Program-made: the position numbers and the translations under genes
Origin: Pleodorina starrii
Lineage: Eukaryota > Chlorophyta > Chlorophyceae > Chlamydomonadales > Volvocaceae
Direction of reading: 5' to 3'
Assembly (NCBI GenBank): GCA_030267565.1
Contig: BRXU01000028.1
Location: 1,203,001-1,267,000, forward strand
Length of the DNA: 64,000 nucleotides
Notes under the pieces: generated by a model
Told to the model about the DNA's origin: nothing
Databases searched by the model: none
Seen by the model: the letters and a program-made list of their open reading frames with translations, nothing else
In this document: piece after piece, positions 37,601 through 52,600 of the stretch
Numbering within the stretch: the first letter of the stretch is position 1
Layout of the letters: each line of letters begins with the position of its first letter

Positions 37601-40600
37601 GCGATGGAGGTTGCGTGCCCGTCGTGTTACGTATGGAAGCGGACCAGCCACCCCGCCGCGTCATCAGGGGTTGACGGGCCACGCTTGGGGCCGCCATTGG
37701 TTTAGAGGTGTAATAAGTCGTCTGGAGGGCTGCGGGTTTCCGATTTCTGGGCAGGCCAGCTTCTTGATTTTGCGGCGTTGCTTGGGAGTGTCTGCTCTGC
37801 ATTATTGGCTGGGATACCATGCGGTCCCGTTATCCCATTCTCCGGTGCTTGCTTGGGTTTCTTTTAATTCATCTGTGACGGAGCGAGGGTCCCTTGGTTG
37901 CGAAGGCCCGCGCGCGAGGACTGTGGCATCGCGCGTCTGTATATATTTCAAAAGAAGTCCCCATCCAGACGGAAGATAACATCACTGCCCAGCAAGACAG
38001 TCAGCCAGCGCAAACGTTGAAGAAAGGCTGTGGATCGGCGGTGTTTGTATAAATGGGACCCAACCTAATTAGGCAGATTCGGGCGTACGTGTACATACGT
38101 ACGTATGTATGCGGATGGGAGCATTCAATCACAACAGGCCAGCATTATTAATTTGCGTCAACATTTGACACACTTCACGGACGAATCTATACATTTACAA
38201 ACGCACGCACCTGCTGCCAGCACCGTACTCGCTGTAGTACTGTGTGACGAGCTTGACTCCGTCCGGCATGATGTATCCCATGGCTCCAATGGTCCGCAGC
38301 ACATCCGCCTGACTGATATCTCCATCATGGTCAGCGTCCCACAGGTTGAAGCCCCAGAAGCTGTAGACAGCGAGGGGGTCAATAGGTCGCGGTAATCGGA
38401 TTCGAGATGGATGAGATTGTCTGTCACTTCTGTACGGATGGACGGCTCGACCGCCGGTTGATGGTAGTTTGTTGCTTGATTGGCTGTTGCCATGCGTGCG
38501 TGCGTGCAGCCGTGCACCTGATCCTTGTGCATCCATCCCTGAAACTCTTACGAACAAAGCTGCTGCACGTTCCCGAACAGGCCGACAGTACTACAAACGA
38601 TGGGCTGCAACCCTGGACGTCCGATCGGTCAAGGACACCCACTAAAACCCGCTTCTTCCCGTTCTGCCGCCCCTGACACGCACGCGCGGCGGGCGGACGT
38701 ATGCTGTTATCCAAAAGCTTTTGTAAGCCCTCACCGGTGCATGTATATTCCCTCGATCGATTGTGCACCTGCCTGTATGTTGTCCATCATCAGTGTGATG
38801 TTTCCGTATCATGTCGTACACGCATGTCGTACAGGCACACGCACCTGTGCGTCATATCACTGGTTTCCCCGACGCTCCGCTGTAGAAGCTCGGCCACGGC
38901 ATTGACGGCATCGTATGACACACTAGTCGGATGCATGTACCCGTCTAGTAGGCGGCCCCATGTCGCGTTGAGGCCATTACTCCACACGCCTGCCGATTAT
39001 TTATTTGCAAATTTGAAACAATTCCTTGGCTGGATAAGTCAACGGTGCAGGAATGAACAGCATGCGACTGACTGGCGATGGCTGCTGGGCATAATAAGGA
39101 ACATACACCGGCTCGCATCTCTATCTTCGGGTGCAGGCAGCAGGTGCCATCCCGTCCGCAGCATCCCCGTCCTACAAACGTGCGTTGATTCATAGCATTG
39201 AGGCATGGGCACAAACACATACCGAGGTCCTGCTGCCTAAAGTCACGGAAGAATTATGCGGATGGATCAGACCAGCAATCAAGTACGTAGCAAGCATGTA
39301 CAAAAAGTAACGAAGCGGTCACCGGAAAGTAACTAACGGGCAGCAGCGTCTTTCTGGGCTGACGGGCGCTGCTGGCCGAACACATTGATTGCGTGGCCGC
39401 CTGCAGGAAGTGTCGCGTTCCGTCTCCACCGTCATTGAGCTTACAACGACTTGCACACACATACCGTTATACATGGCTTCCATCCATGCCTCCCAAATGG
39501 ACACGCCCATGTCCTTCACGAGACCCAGCTGCACCAAAAAGGTCCAGAGCTCGTCAATGCTGACCAGGCCGTCATCGTTCGAGTCCCAGGCCTCGCCGCT
39601 GGTAAGGCTGACACCCACATCCTCGAAAGTACGGGACAACGACTCCACGGACCTGCTTACATACAGCAGCAGGCATGTTTATGTCATTTTATTTGCTTGG
39701 CGGCGGGCGGATGTAAAATGGAAGTACGATAACGCAACGAATCGTTCAGGAGCGCGTGTTTGGCTGGGTGAATTTCGTGATATATTATATATGACTCTTC
39801 TTCCGGTGCAGGCATAATCGCGGCATCATGTAGACGTAAGGCAGATAGATAGAGACACACGCGCGCATAGACAGATTAGTCATACTCTACGCCAGGAGGG
39901 TGTCGCCCGCCAAAGTTTTTCCTCGATTGCGGGGGGGGGGAGGTCCGCCCCCAAAGAACAATGCCGCCACCATACACAGCAGCAGCGGGCTGTGCAAACC
40001 AAGGGTAGATACATACATATGCGCGCGTGTCTGCCGCCACAGCTCTGTGCGTGCGTTTGCTGGGTGATGACTAATGAGACGTGCCCGCCCGATGGAGTTC
40101 GATGCATGCTTTCGTTCATGTGTGCGTGCGTACGTACGTACGACGAATGTATGCATGCGGGTCTTGGTAAGCACGTGCAATTATAGATTTTTTCCCGATT
40201 ATTTCCATTACGATGAACGTATGCGCCATGTACAGGTCTTTTGTACGAGGTACGGGATTGTTATTGCTGTACGATGATGATTGATCGCGATGACCGTACG
40301 TACCTGGGCCCTGTCGAAGCCTTGCCTATGAGAATCTCCTCCAACGTTGCACCCTCAATCAATACCCGGTCTCCAGCCGGGACCAGCAACATACCTGCTT
40401 GTAATAAGAAAACACGCACGTTGTGTCATGCAAGGAAATCGTACGTACGTGTGGTTGGTTTCCGTCGTTGCGTGTATTGTTAGGTTGTGAAATAGACACA
40501 CAGTATACCTACACCCAGCCACATACAGAAGAACCAAATAATATACCCACCAACTCAATCAAACCAGGCAAGGCTTGTTCATGCACAACACATACGCCTA

Positions 40601-43600
40601 TATATAAGCTCACGCCACTTGCTTACATACAAGGGGCTTACATATTATGCAAAGCCTACACGCACGCAACACTGCTAGCTCCCGCCTCCTATCATTATTA
40701 TTTTACTGTTATTGTCATTATCATCATTCTCTTTGACCTTACTGCGTGACGGTACGTTATTAGAATCACACACAGTGGCCAGCTGGCCACACAGGTTGCT
40801 TGCTTGTTTCCGATCCTCCCTCGCTGAATCGTGCTTACGTTACGTCCAGATGCCTCGCTCATGGTTCATGGTTCATCTCTCCTAAAGTGTACGGTATCCC
40901 AAGGGATTACTGGGCCCTGCTACGTACATTGCACGTACCCGTGGGCCGATGGACCATGTAGTTACCAATGTAGTATGTACCAGCCGAGTCATTGAGGGCG
41001 TAACGGGATGGCAGCGTTGACGTCACACGCCCTGGCACTGGCACCCCCCGCAGTCTGAACACAGAACCTCCATCTGAGTCCAACCCCAATGCCAAACTCA
41101 GAAAGTGGGCGTACTCCGCTCTTGGGTAAAAGGAGCCTGGGGGTGGTGGCCTCGGAGATGGTGGCAGTGGGGGTGGTGGCCTAGGGGATGGTGGCGGTGG
41201 GGACGGTGGCCTGGGGGATGGTGGCTGCGGGGGTGGTGGCCTGGGTGGTGGTGGCCGTGGAGGTGACGGGCGACTAGAGCTACTGCTGCTGCTGCTACTG
41301 CTACCCGAAGTATTATTGCTGCTACTACTGTTACTGCTGGTATTACTGCTGCCACTGCTACTGACGCTACCACTACTGCTACCACTGCTGCTGCTGCTGC
41401 TGCTGCTCATCACCTGTAGCAGGGAGGCATTCAAAAGTGCATTTAAAAGTGAAACTCGCTACATAAGCAACTAACTACGTAACCAGGTAGGTTGCTGGTT
41501 AACTGCCGCCCCTATGGTTCCCTGCTGGGCATGCCGCATGATTTGGTTAGTGGCCTGGTCTATCTAGATGTTCTATTGAACATTAGACCCACAGATAGAT
41601 AGAGTCGTGCGATCGCACTATGTAGCTGTTATCCAGTTCCTCTCTAAATAATTAAATGCCGCATCAAAGGCCGCTATACGGCAATTGCGGGCTCATACAA
41701 CAGGACAGGGAGCAGTATCAGCTGCAGCTGATGATCACGTCAGTTGCAGCTGCAGCTGCCTGGTATGGCGCAGATGCGCCATATCTATCAAGCGCACATT
41801 ACGTACGTATGTGCCGATCGACTCACCGGCCCAGTCACTACACTCTGCAGGGTCTGTGAGCCGGTTTGGTAATACATTATCAGTTCGCCCTTGATCCACT
41901 CATCCAGGATGGAGAAGGACGAGCCGCCCTGCCCGTCCGGTAGCAGCTTGCCGTCAGGCAGCAGCAGTAGGCCGGAGGGTGACGTCAGAATGGCCTCCTG
42001 TACGATGGGGCTGCGCAGGACGCGGCTGAGCAGCAGCTTGGACTGCGGGTGAAGGATGCACACGCGGGAAGGGCGAAGCGGCACGCAATACGTTCCACGA
42101 GTACAGCTTAACGCGTGCGTGCAAGTACGTAGTACCCATCGAACCAGTTCCTTCGGGTGTGTATATATGTAGTCGCGCGTCAACAGCGAGAAGGAATTCC
42201 TCCACCTGGCGCCAACATATATCGCAAATAAACCACGCTATCCAAGCACTGATAGTAAGCCATGAATGTTCAACCAATAATGCGCCGCATGCATGTATGC
42301 AGAGTTTCATGTCTCCCTGCTGCAGTCGGTTGCTTCGTGATCTGTTATCGACGGATTAAATGCATTACCGTATTAGCTGCTTACATTCGCTTGTACATAC
42401 GCACGCACCTGGTCTCCCTGGACGTCTGTGGCAGCCATGCTCAAGGTGATGTCCCGGAATCCCTTCTGCATTGCTGCGCCCACCAGCTCGCTCTGTAGCA
42501 GCACGCACGGGACCAGCAGAGGTACGGTCACAAGCACAACACAGCGTTCAGCGCAAACGGGCATGTATGGAGGCAGGCTCACATACATACAGCGGCCATA
42601 CATCTGGAAAGCAGCAGCTTGTAAGGATCAGTGTTTGGTTATTGGTATTGCGTGCGCCCTATGCTATTGCATGCGTGAGCCCCGCCCCAAAAGCTGTAGA
42701 TAGAATTATCGCACCTACCTCCTGCGTGGTAAGCACCGCAAGGTCCAGTTTTGATTGTAACGCAACTCTGCCAGCCTTCAGCTCGGCCCCGTGGAAGGTG
42801 GGCTGCAGAGCCGCCCAAGTGACCGGGTCGTCCGAGGATCTGCAACATACAATGCATGCATTTATGCGCGTATCGTACGTAATCCGCCCGCCGTACACCA
42901 AGGTAGCGCGGCATGTATGTACTCAGGACTAGCAAGCAAGTGGTCGACTGCACAAGCGTGCAAACTGTAATGTATGTGCCATCATAGGGTGTGGGGGAAC
43001 CAGACATATATGCCTTTGCCAAATGCACACACGCACCCAACCGCCGAGCGATCGACTACCCCCGCCGCGCGTCCCCCCACAGGTTCGCTTGCCCTTTTTC
43101 CTTTTTTCCTTTTTTCTTTTTGCTGGCCCAACATATGACCCATATACTACCTGTACGAACTCACCCACCGAGCCAACGTACGAACCCACCTGTAAAAGTA
43201 CTGCTGCAACAGCTCCATGTGCTGTGAGGCAGCGGAGCTGACGTCTAGCATGGCGCCCTCCAACAGCTTCAGTGCACCCAGCAGCAACTCGATGGAAGAC
43301 TGTAGGCCCGACCTGTGTAAATCGGCAATCGTCCGTAATAATGTCACCACGGGCGTACATACTGAGGTAGGGCGGTCGGTCTGGGAGGGGGCGGATCTCC
43401 GGGTGACAGGGTCAATGCAAGTTCCGTCCGACTTCGAGGTTCGTTGATTGCAACCTGCACCATTTTTATTTTGGCTACATACCCTTATCTATCTACACTG
43501 TCAACGAATATGGTAGTAAGCAGATCGATCCTGATAGTTTCAGATGCACATGTATGCATTCGTTTATTTACGCTTTCACGCGCCCTCGCTCGCTCTCCCA

Positions 43601-46600
43601 AGCCGAGGTGGGCGACCTCGGCGTACCTTGTCTGCAGCACGACGTTTGGGACCAGGACCCCGGTGATGTCGGATCCGCCCAGCAGCGCCATTTGCATTCT
43701 ACATGCCGCCACCACCAACAGCCGCTGCATCTCGTCACCAAACGCCGTGTCGTTGGTATACGCCTGCTGTAGGTTGCACACGTCACCCAGAAGCCGTACA
43801 GCGTCCTTCGTGGCATCCTGAGTGTTCAGCAGCGCCAGGCGCTGCGCACCAGACAGTTTTGCCAACATCCACACTGCATCGATAGGCACCGCGAAAGAGG
43901 GTTTACCAATAATGTATGTAGGCCGGGCGGACAGTAAAAATCGAAACGAAGCAATGATGAATCGGCCCCGGCCCCTTTCCGGCTGAGTCGGGCTGGCCCC
44001 CGTCGCCGCTTCTGCTCCCCGACCTGCCGGGCCCGCCCCTGCCCGCCACGGCCCCTGCAGGCCCGTGTAGCCCTTCCCCGCCGGCCCTCGCGGCTCCGCC
44101 CGCGCTCCCTTTGTCCCTCGGCACGCTCAGTAAGCGCTGCGAAGAGGCCGATCAAGTGAATAAAAGTTTGCGAGAAAAGTTTACGAGGTTCGTTGGGAGT
44201 TCTTCTTTAAATGTTAAATATATATTTGCGAGGGACCCTTTCGAGTACTTCTCGACACTTTGCGAGGTAACAAACAATTAATCAAACATGTTTCGCAAAA
44301 AATAGCGAGCAGTACGGGTAAGCACGAACATGCAATGCCGTGCTTCGTTATCCGTCTGTTGCATTCTTGCCGCACCCTTATCAGGGGCCTCAAGATGGAT
44401 AAATAATCATATCCAAATTTTAGCCAAACCGCAAGGAGGGGAAGGAGGATCGATGGAGACTAGGCTGGCGCGCGATGGGAAGGGGGCGGGCAGCAGTGTG
44501 AGGCGGCTGCGCGACTGTGGGCATGTGCGTGACTGAGAAAACAAATACAAATTTTAGCTCTGTGTAACGATTGTTGCACCTATTGCACGTAGAAGTAGTA
44601 CGATAGATTAAATGTAAATGGTCGCGTGATAGATAGCTCAGTGAAGGGTGTGCTAAACCCGTTAGTATTAGCTGGCTATCCATGACCGATCGAATTGACC
44701 TACAAACATGACTGCGCACCTTCGTAGTCGGCGCCGTCGTAGCAGCAGGATGCGTAGTTGCAAGCTGGATCCGGGCGGCCATCCGCCAGCATGGATTGGG
44801 CGCAGTCGGGGGCGCAGGTGGGGCCGCAGGCGGCAAAGCTGGTCTGGGTGCCTTCAGACGACTGCGTGGGTGCGAAGCTGAGCAAGGCGCCGGCGAAGGA
44901 GCCGGACGGCATGCTGGCTGCTGAAGAGGGCTGTGGTGCGTTGGTCCGACAGGAGTACTCATCACTGAATGATGACTGCGTGCAGCAATTCATTCACCGG
45001 AGGTCGGTAGGCGCGTGCGTACGTAGTATCAGAATGATTGTTTACAGCGCACCGGAAACGAACAGTGATTCGTTAGCCGAGGGCTGCGTGCTGTTGCCGC
45101 GCGCGCGCCAAGGTACCAGGCAGACTGCGCAAACTCGATGGCCATCGATTTGCTATGGTATGCAACACAGTAGATATGTACCATCGTTGTTTTCCTGGCC
45201 TGCCTTGCTGCTTAAGTCGGCGGTATAGCGATAGTGCTTTCTGATTGCAGATCGATAGAATCGACGGAGTTGCTCTAGTGAATCAAGAGTGAATGTACAG
45301 GGAGCATGTAACAGTAGTTGGGAATGGCTGGATGCTCATTGTGTTTGCAGTCAGCTTGGCACCTGGGTCAATCTTACCACTTCATGCCACTACCTTCGGC
45401 ACCATGCTAGCTCACGCACCTTATTACAGGCGCCGTTGTACGATTGCCTGCTGCTATACGAGGTGCGGGTCCAGACATTCTCGCCGGTGATGTAGTCGGC
45501 GCTGCTGCTAACGCCGCAGCTCATTTTACAGAAAGGCGTCAGCGCCGACAGGTCGGTTTGCACCTGACCGCTGCGATCCATCCACTGAGATGTCAGCTTG
45601 CCGTCGCGGCAGGAGCTGTACACGTTGACGGAACGGTTGAAGCAGGAGGTCTTATAAAAGCGCGCGGAAGTGCCTGAGGTGGAGGAGGGCGAACTGCCCT
45701 TCGGCGGTGGTGCCGGCGGCGGCGGTGGTCGCCTGACGAGGTTGCTGCCGCTAATGTCGACATAGTCAACCCAGAAAGATTTGTCGAAGTATGTAGGATC
45801 AATCTTGTCCAAGAACGAGAACAGCTCCGAAAGGTCGTAGTCTGCGAGTAACATTTATGCATTTTTTGTTGGCGGCATGGGTAATCTATCAGTAGATAGG
45901 GGAGCGGGGGCCGCCGAGCGATGTGCTGTGCCACTATTCGTTGGAATGAGCTTACGTAGCTGTGGAGGGCTGTTCTGCTGTGAATTTCATTACTAGTATA
46001 AGTGCCTTTTCCGAGCGAGTGTTGTAGGCAAGTGGTTAGTTTAATCGAGGTCTCTTGGCACAGCCGTTGTGCGGCTTGGATTGCTTGCTGTGTGCGTGGA
46101 TGGGCAACGGAATGCATGTACATACGTATCATGCAGAGTGACGGACAGTATGGAAATTGAACAATATGGCATACACTGTGCGGTAGTAATGAAGTGATCC
46201 ACGTACAGGGGGCGGGCACATGGCATTCGTGTACCTTCGCGCCGCCGTGTGCGTGCTAGCAGTTGCTAGCCACGAGACAGGTTCTATCTGCGGCATTTAA
46301 CCTCCGTTCCTACATACCTTTCCAGGCTTGCTTTATTAACGAGTTATTAACGAGTTATTAACATTTTACAGCGCCTTGATGGCCCAGCAGAATGAAATGT
46401 GCATACCGCACCTTTACCGCAACTTGCTGGCTGGATGCATACAGATAGACATACTGTCACATTTCTGTGTAGTATACAGAAATGTGAAGGTGCCGTTCAC
46501 AGGCAGATCCATACATCGAACGTATCATATATATGTATACCTATGTATATACATACATGCATACATACCGACGCCAGTTGCTTTCAGCCTAACAAGCCAG

Positions 46601-49600
46601 CCCACTTACCCCCAAGCATGAAATCCAAGGCGTCGTCTAGGCTGTTTGATAGACTGCTGCTAGAACCGTAATCTCCGCCGCCAATGGCATACAGGATCCG
46701 GGCTGCCACCTTTTGAGCTGCATCGTTCATCACCGACACGTCGGCAGCAGTGTCCCTCTGGGTCTCCGTCGCAGGATCAGCATCCTCTTTCACTGGGAGC
46801 GGGTCCATTGCCGCGCGCAACCTTGCCGCCAGGGCGTTCTCAACTGTGGTGGAGCTGCTCGCGCCGCTAGCCTCCGTCTGTGCTTGCAGCAGCAACTGCA
46901 GCAGCACCTCATGCCGCCGCCGCTGCACAATGTCGTTCCCAACCGCTTCCGTCTCACCCTGCACTTGCATTTCCATATTACGGACCTGTATCACCTCTGA
47001 CGCGGTCGCATCAGAGGTCATCTCGTCATGCATTTGCTCGTCCAATCGCCGACGGAGGCTTGGCGGCTGTGGTGGTGCGACAGGCAAGCTATCAATTGAG
47101 CCCCCGGCGGCGTACATAAGGAAACTGTATGACGTGCCGTGGGGTACGAACCGGCCATCTGGCGCGAAGCAGGACGCGTGGCAGGCGGTATAGGGGTATT
47201 CGCGGTCGAGGAGCTGCCAGGGCGAGGTTGGCAGCCAGGCCAGCCGTACTTCGCCGTACGTCTCGGCCAGCTGCTGCTGTGGGGTCTCGAAGCGGATGCG
47301 AGTCGCAGTAGGCTGCGACAGGGTCCGTCCATGATGACGACGTTGAGGGGGCGGGCGGGCGCGGTTAGGGCGGTTAGGGCGGTTAGGGCGGTTAGGGTCC
47401 ACGAGGTGCGGCGACTTTGACACAGCGTGGATCTGCTGCTGGAGGTCATCATAACGTGTTCCTTATTTTCTGATAAAATGGTGAAGCGCCAAGCGCCCAC
47501 GCGCAGGGCGGGGTTAGGTTGTTGCGCACTGGATCTTGGAAGGGATCCAGAGGCACGCAAGCCATGGTGAAAGTAAGGGGGAGCGCGCACGCAGTGCTCA
47601 ATTCATGGATACGTACGGGTCGTCCAGGGGCCGAGCATCTGGCTGGGAAAGTGCAGCTGTCGAGCTGTGGCTCGTAGAGTGACAAGGATGTGAGGCCGAG
47701 TCAGGGTGATGGTAGCTTGCATGTAAGCGGTGCCCTCACAGTCTCCGAAGTAGATGTCGAGCTTGCTTTACAACGGGCCTACTAGCTTCCAGCTTCCATC
47801 CTACAATTTCTTGCTGAAACGTGCTTGTGCGCGGGACCACGATGCACGCGCGCACTCTACATAGCTTTTTACCCGTTGCAGGATAGATGGGATTTTCTCA
47901 TCCTTTGTCAACGGCGACGCCTATAATAATGCTGCCACGCACCCCGTGCCGGCGTAATCACCCTGCGTTTGGATCTGAGCATAACGTGCGTGATGCTCGC
48001 GGGGAGGCAGGAGGGTGCGTTGGATCTCTCCGCGCGTAAGGATACGGTAACACCGCAAAGGCCAGCCATGCAATGGCAACGTGCTGCTGACCGTTGTGCA
48101 GAGCGAGGTGGTGGATCGATTACTGGCTCACACAAAGTCAATCGCCTCGTTGATCAACATGGTATGTGCTTCGGCTGGCTCCTTAAACTGCGTAAATAGG
48201 ACAAATGAAGTTTACGGTGTCCAAACTGCATTTTACGGAGTTTGGAACCTTTACGGAGAAAAGTCTTTCCCAGAGTGTGAATTTACTCAATTAATTAATT
48301 AATTAATTAATTGCGTGGACTACGAACTCCCGACACGCAGCCACTCACCCTTCCGCAAGTTCGCTGGAGGACCTTGGAGGGACAGCGGCCGCTATCATCC
48401 GCCACATTGCTGCCGTACATTGTACGACTCATCGCGGCACCCAAGCCCAGCACTGTGCCAGACGGCTCATACGACGCCACCGCCTCCCCCTTGTCCTTGT
48501 CCGGCGGAGGGCACCCCACGTAGCACTCGGTGAAGGAGGGGCCGGAGCTCCAGGAGCTGAAGGCGCCGGTGGCATTGGTGGAGCAGGTCCGCACGCGCGC
48601 GACGGCGACGGAGGCGCAGCTGGCACCGTACGGTACGTACTGTTCGCTGAAGAAGATGCGGACCTGCGCTCGTAAATATATGCATGCAGCCGCACGCTTA
48701 CATGTGAAGGATGGAGTGGAGATCGTACGATTAAGGCTCCATCAGGCAAGCTTAGCACAGCCCATCCAGCTTTTTGATTATGTCGCCCGACTGCTGCATG
48801 AATCAGTACTCATGCGATCCACCATACGCTATATGAAAGCGCAGCACCTTTCATTATCAAGATCACCTGCTGTCGGCCAACATGTTTCACAGTTTCGATC
48901 GTCGCAGCGCAATCGAGGCCACTTGATGCGACACGCAGCTTGAGGCCATGCATGCATGCATGCCAGCCATGCGATGGATTTGCCCCGCCGCACGCGCAGC
49001 CATTAAAGCCCACGCACCTGCGTCTGCCCGGGCGCGAACACCGCACCCATGTCGTACTCCTCGTCCCGGCATGTTCCGTCGCACGGCTCCTCCCTGTAGC
49101 GAGATCCGCTCAGCGACCAGGCCCCGAATGAGCCGTCGGCGCAGGTGCGCGTGCGGTTGGCGCGGGTGCAGTTGGCGGACTCTGCGGTAGTGCGCGCGTG
49201 TTCGTTTGACAGATACGGTATGTCGAATACGGTATAGGTGCGCGTGGTGGCTAGCAAGGCATCAACCAGCGGTGTTATTATTATGACGGAGGTAAGGCAC
49301 GCATGGGGATGAGGGAATGTACGAAAGTCATGGTAGCGGGGGACGCATGTTATTATCGAGTTGCACAGCAGCAGCCCGTTCGTTATTCTTTCGTACACGC
49401 GCGCCCTCACCGCTGTCGTACACGAGCTGCGTCTCCATCTCCTTGTGGCGGTAGTACACGTCGCTCTGGAAGGTGAGGCAGGGGGAGGAGCAGCTAGTGC
49501 TGTAGTTGGCCAGCAGGAGCTGCTTGGTACCTGAGAGCGATCAGGGAGGGGCAGAAGCGGTGGAGGTCGAGAGATGGGGTGGATAAATGGATGCGGTTCG

Positions 49601-52600
49601 TTCGTGGCCCGTCGCATCCGTGTTTTATTAGTGGGGAGGCCTTCCAGGCGATTAAGGACAGATTGGGTGTTGTTTGAGTGAATCTGATTGTAAGGGTTCT
49701 TTCCTTGGCAAAAACGGCATGAACCGTTTTACAGGGGGCCCGAAAGGATTACTCAAAGGCATACATGCATGCATGTGGGACACGAAGTGGGAGTGCAAGC
49801 GGAGGTCACGTACGTCGGTGCCCGGGGCCAGCCGTTTTGTCGTAAGTACGTCCCCTGAGGATGTTTGCTACATATATCTATCGCGCGCGCGAAGAGATAG
49901 ATTGCGCCCACACCACCCACCCGTCTCCGCGTCCCAGTGTACAACGGCTGCGTTGAGGCACTGCGGTACCACCACTTGCTTGTTGACCTTGTGGCTGAGG
50001 TATGCATGTACGTGCAGCGCGGTGCGGGGCAGCAATAGTCAGTGCGCAGGGCCAGAAAGATGTTGCGAAGAGGATTATTGCAATGAGCGGGGCATGCTGT
50101 TAGGGTCACCCTCGTAGGGTGCGTGGCTGGAAGTTTCGGCAGTCTTTCGTTGTGACAGCGATTGGTGGGCCCGCCCACGCACAAAGAGACACAATCGGCA
50201 CACATGACAGCAGCGCAAGTGGTCGAGTATGATGGAAGTGAAGGAAAATGAGTCCGTCCTGTTGCGTCGCCTGGATGGTTGTGACGTCGTCAAACGACTC
50301 GAGGCTGGTCGGTAAAGTGAAGTCCATGGAATGAAGCGGACTGCACTTCACCGACAGTGCATGCAGTAGTCCAATTGGAGTTTGCTTGACGACTCCAAAT
50401 TGATAACGCAAGTACGCACTTACTTGCAAGGCACCAGCGGCAAGTCGCTCTTGTACCACTCCTCGGGGGCACCGTATTCCCCGTGCCTTAAGCCCGCCGC
50501 CGTGCAGGCCTGACCCAAGCCTGGCTGTGGCAGTGGCGGGCTGTGCGGCAGCGGAGGTCGTGGGGGCGACGGCGGCGGCGGCGGCGCCCGGCTGTAGAAG
50601 CTCCAGCCCTTCCAGGCCGGTGGCGGCGGGCGGCTCAACGGAGGTGGTGCCGGCGACGGCGGGGGCTTCTCCGTGCCCGGGAATACGAGGGAGGAGTTAA
50701 CCGTGTTGCCTGCGGATACATCACCAGCGCGGGATATCAATAGGATCCGGTGCGTGATCGCTAGAAGATACATGGATGGGCGGTGCGGATGGGGTTGCAA
50801 TCGCTTACGTAATGCACCGCCGCGTGACATGCATGGGAATCAGGCCCCACGTTTGCATCCCGGTGGGTGCTAAATATATTAGCAGCGCAGCAATGACGCC
50901 GGGAGTTCTCAAGTGTCTCTTCATCAAATAATTCCAAGGGGCCGTAGGCCACATCCATCAGTGCGCCGCCCGCCGGTGGCCGGGCAACCATCACATACAC
51001 GAATCGATGTGTACGGCGCACCTGCAAGCTTGACCACTTCGTACAACAGACTGCTCCATTCCGTCGAGTTGCTTTCGTACGTAAAACCAAGCATCCAGAC
51101 AGAACCGCGCGGCCTGCGAAATCCTTCTGGCTTTCGCCATTCGACGACGGTCGGGTAGCCGTCAGCGGTGTTGTAATAAGTCACGGCATTGCTGCGGACA
51201 GCAGCAATGGTTGGCAGTAGAGACGAGGCAAAACACATTAAACAACTTGCAGTAGTGCGATAAACAAATATACATGTAAAAACGGTGCTTAACCATCACT
51301 GCCATCCTCGCTTGCAGCAGGGCTTGCTGGAGCGGGCGGGGTCAGTCTATCTGCAGATAAAGTGCGCAGTGAAGGTGGAACGGAATCTTTCGGGAGAGTA
51401 CCGCGGTTACATGTGAACCGGCAGGTCGGGGCGGGCATGCACCGCCTAAGAGGGGAGGGGTTGGAGGCGCGTCGTCGGATACAGCCTGCGAGTGTCGGCC
51501 CGGTGCGTGCACAGGCAGAGCTAGGGGTTACTTCGGGTGCTCAGTCGACACCCATTGCTTCGTCCGGGCCTTCCTTCGCTCGCTCGCTCGCTCGCTTGTT
51601 CACTCAGAGCTGTGAGGCTTGATGATCGGAAATAGACGCGCCGGAACAGAGCGACCTGGCCCAACGTCAGTCCATCCAGCGTCCCGCCGCGCCACCGCTT
51701 GCCTGACCTACCGGGCTCTGCCCGCCTTCTGTGAACCAGCGGCTGTGAACCAGCCTTGCTTGCAACCCCACACTGCAAGTTATTCGAGGGTGCAACAGCT
51801 ACATCCGGCCTCATACATCGAGGCGACAGAGTCATAGTCCCAACAGCAAAGACCCCACTGCTGACCTAGCTCCATCCATTTTAAGCTATCCGTCGGCCGA
51901 TAGATAGAACAGAACCCATTTATGGAAAGCGACAGCCGACAGAGCAGAACTTAATGAGGAAATTGGAGCACGGAACACTGAACATCCCTCGGCTGCTGCT
52001 CTTCTGACCAAGTCCTTGATCTATCGTTCATTCGTACCTGGGGAAGTTGCAGGACAGCGGCGATACCTGCCCCTTCACATCCGGAAGGATGGCAGGCACC
52101 GTGGCCGGTGCGTACGACGTCTTGAACGACGGCCCGAGCTGCCGGTTCCGCAGCGATTCTCCCGAGCACACGAAAGGGTCATCGGTGAGTGCCCGGAGCA
52201 GCATGGCCGTGTACTGGATGTCCCGTGGGTCGGTGGGCGCCGTCAGGACCAGGTGCCCGCCGTAGTACAGCAGCTGGTTCAGGGCCCTCGCCATGGCCCT
52301 ATCAATCGTGACATCGGGACGCGCATATGGGGACGCGCATATGGGGGGACGAACAGACCCATTGTTGCGAAATCGAGTCAAATCGAGCGAAAAGGACGGA
52401 ACCGATGCGTTACAACTGAAAAGTTCGTTACTGTTTCGTGTAAGAGCGGGACGGGGCGGCCCTTAAAGCCGCGGCGGGGCTGTGCATGGATGGACGGTTG
52501 CTCGATGTCAAAGGTGCGTGTCGGGCGGGCGCGTGTGATTATCTTGCACCGGAATAATTGAGGCGAAGAGGACGGGGCTGCGGAGCGAGCCCGGGAACGC

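Noticed and set aside
47340..47400. GGTTAGGG units resembling telomere repeats
   Set aside because: The unit is 9 bp (GGTTAGGGC), only about four copies, inside an open exon where it encodes Pro-Asn-Arg.
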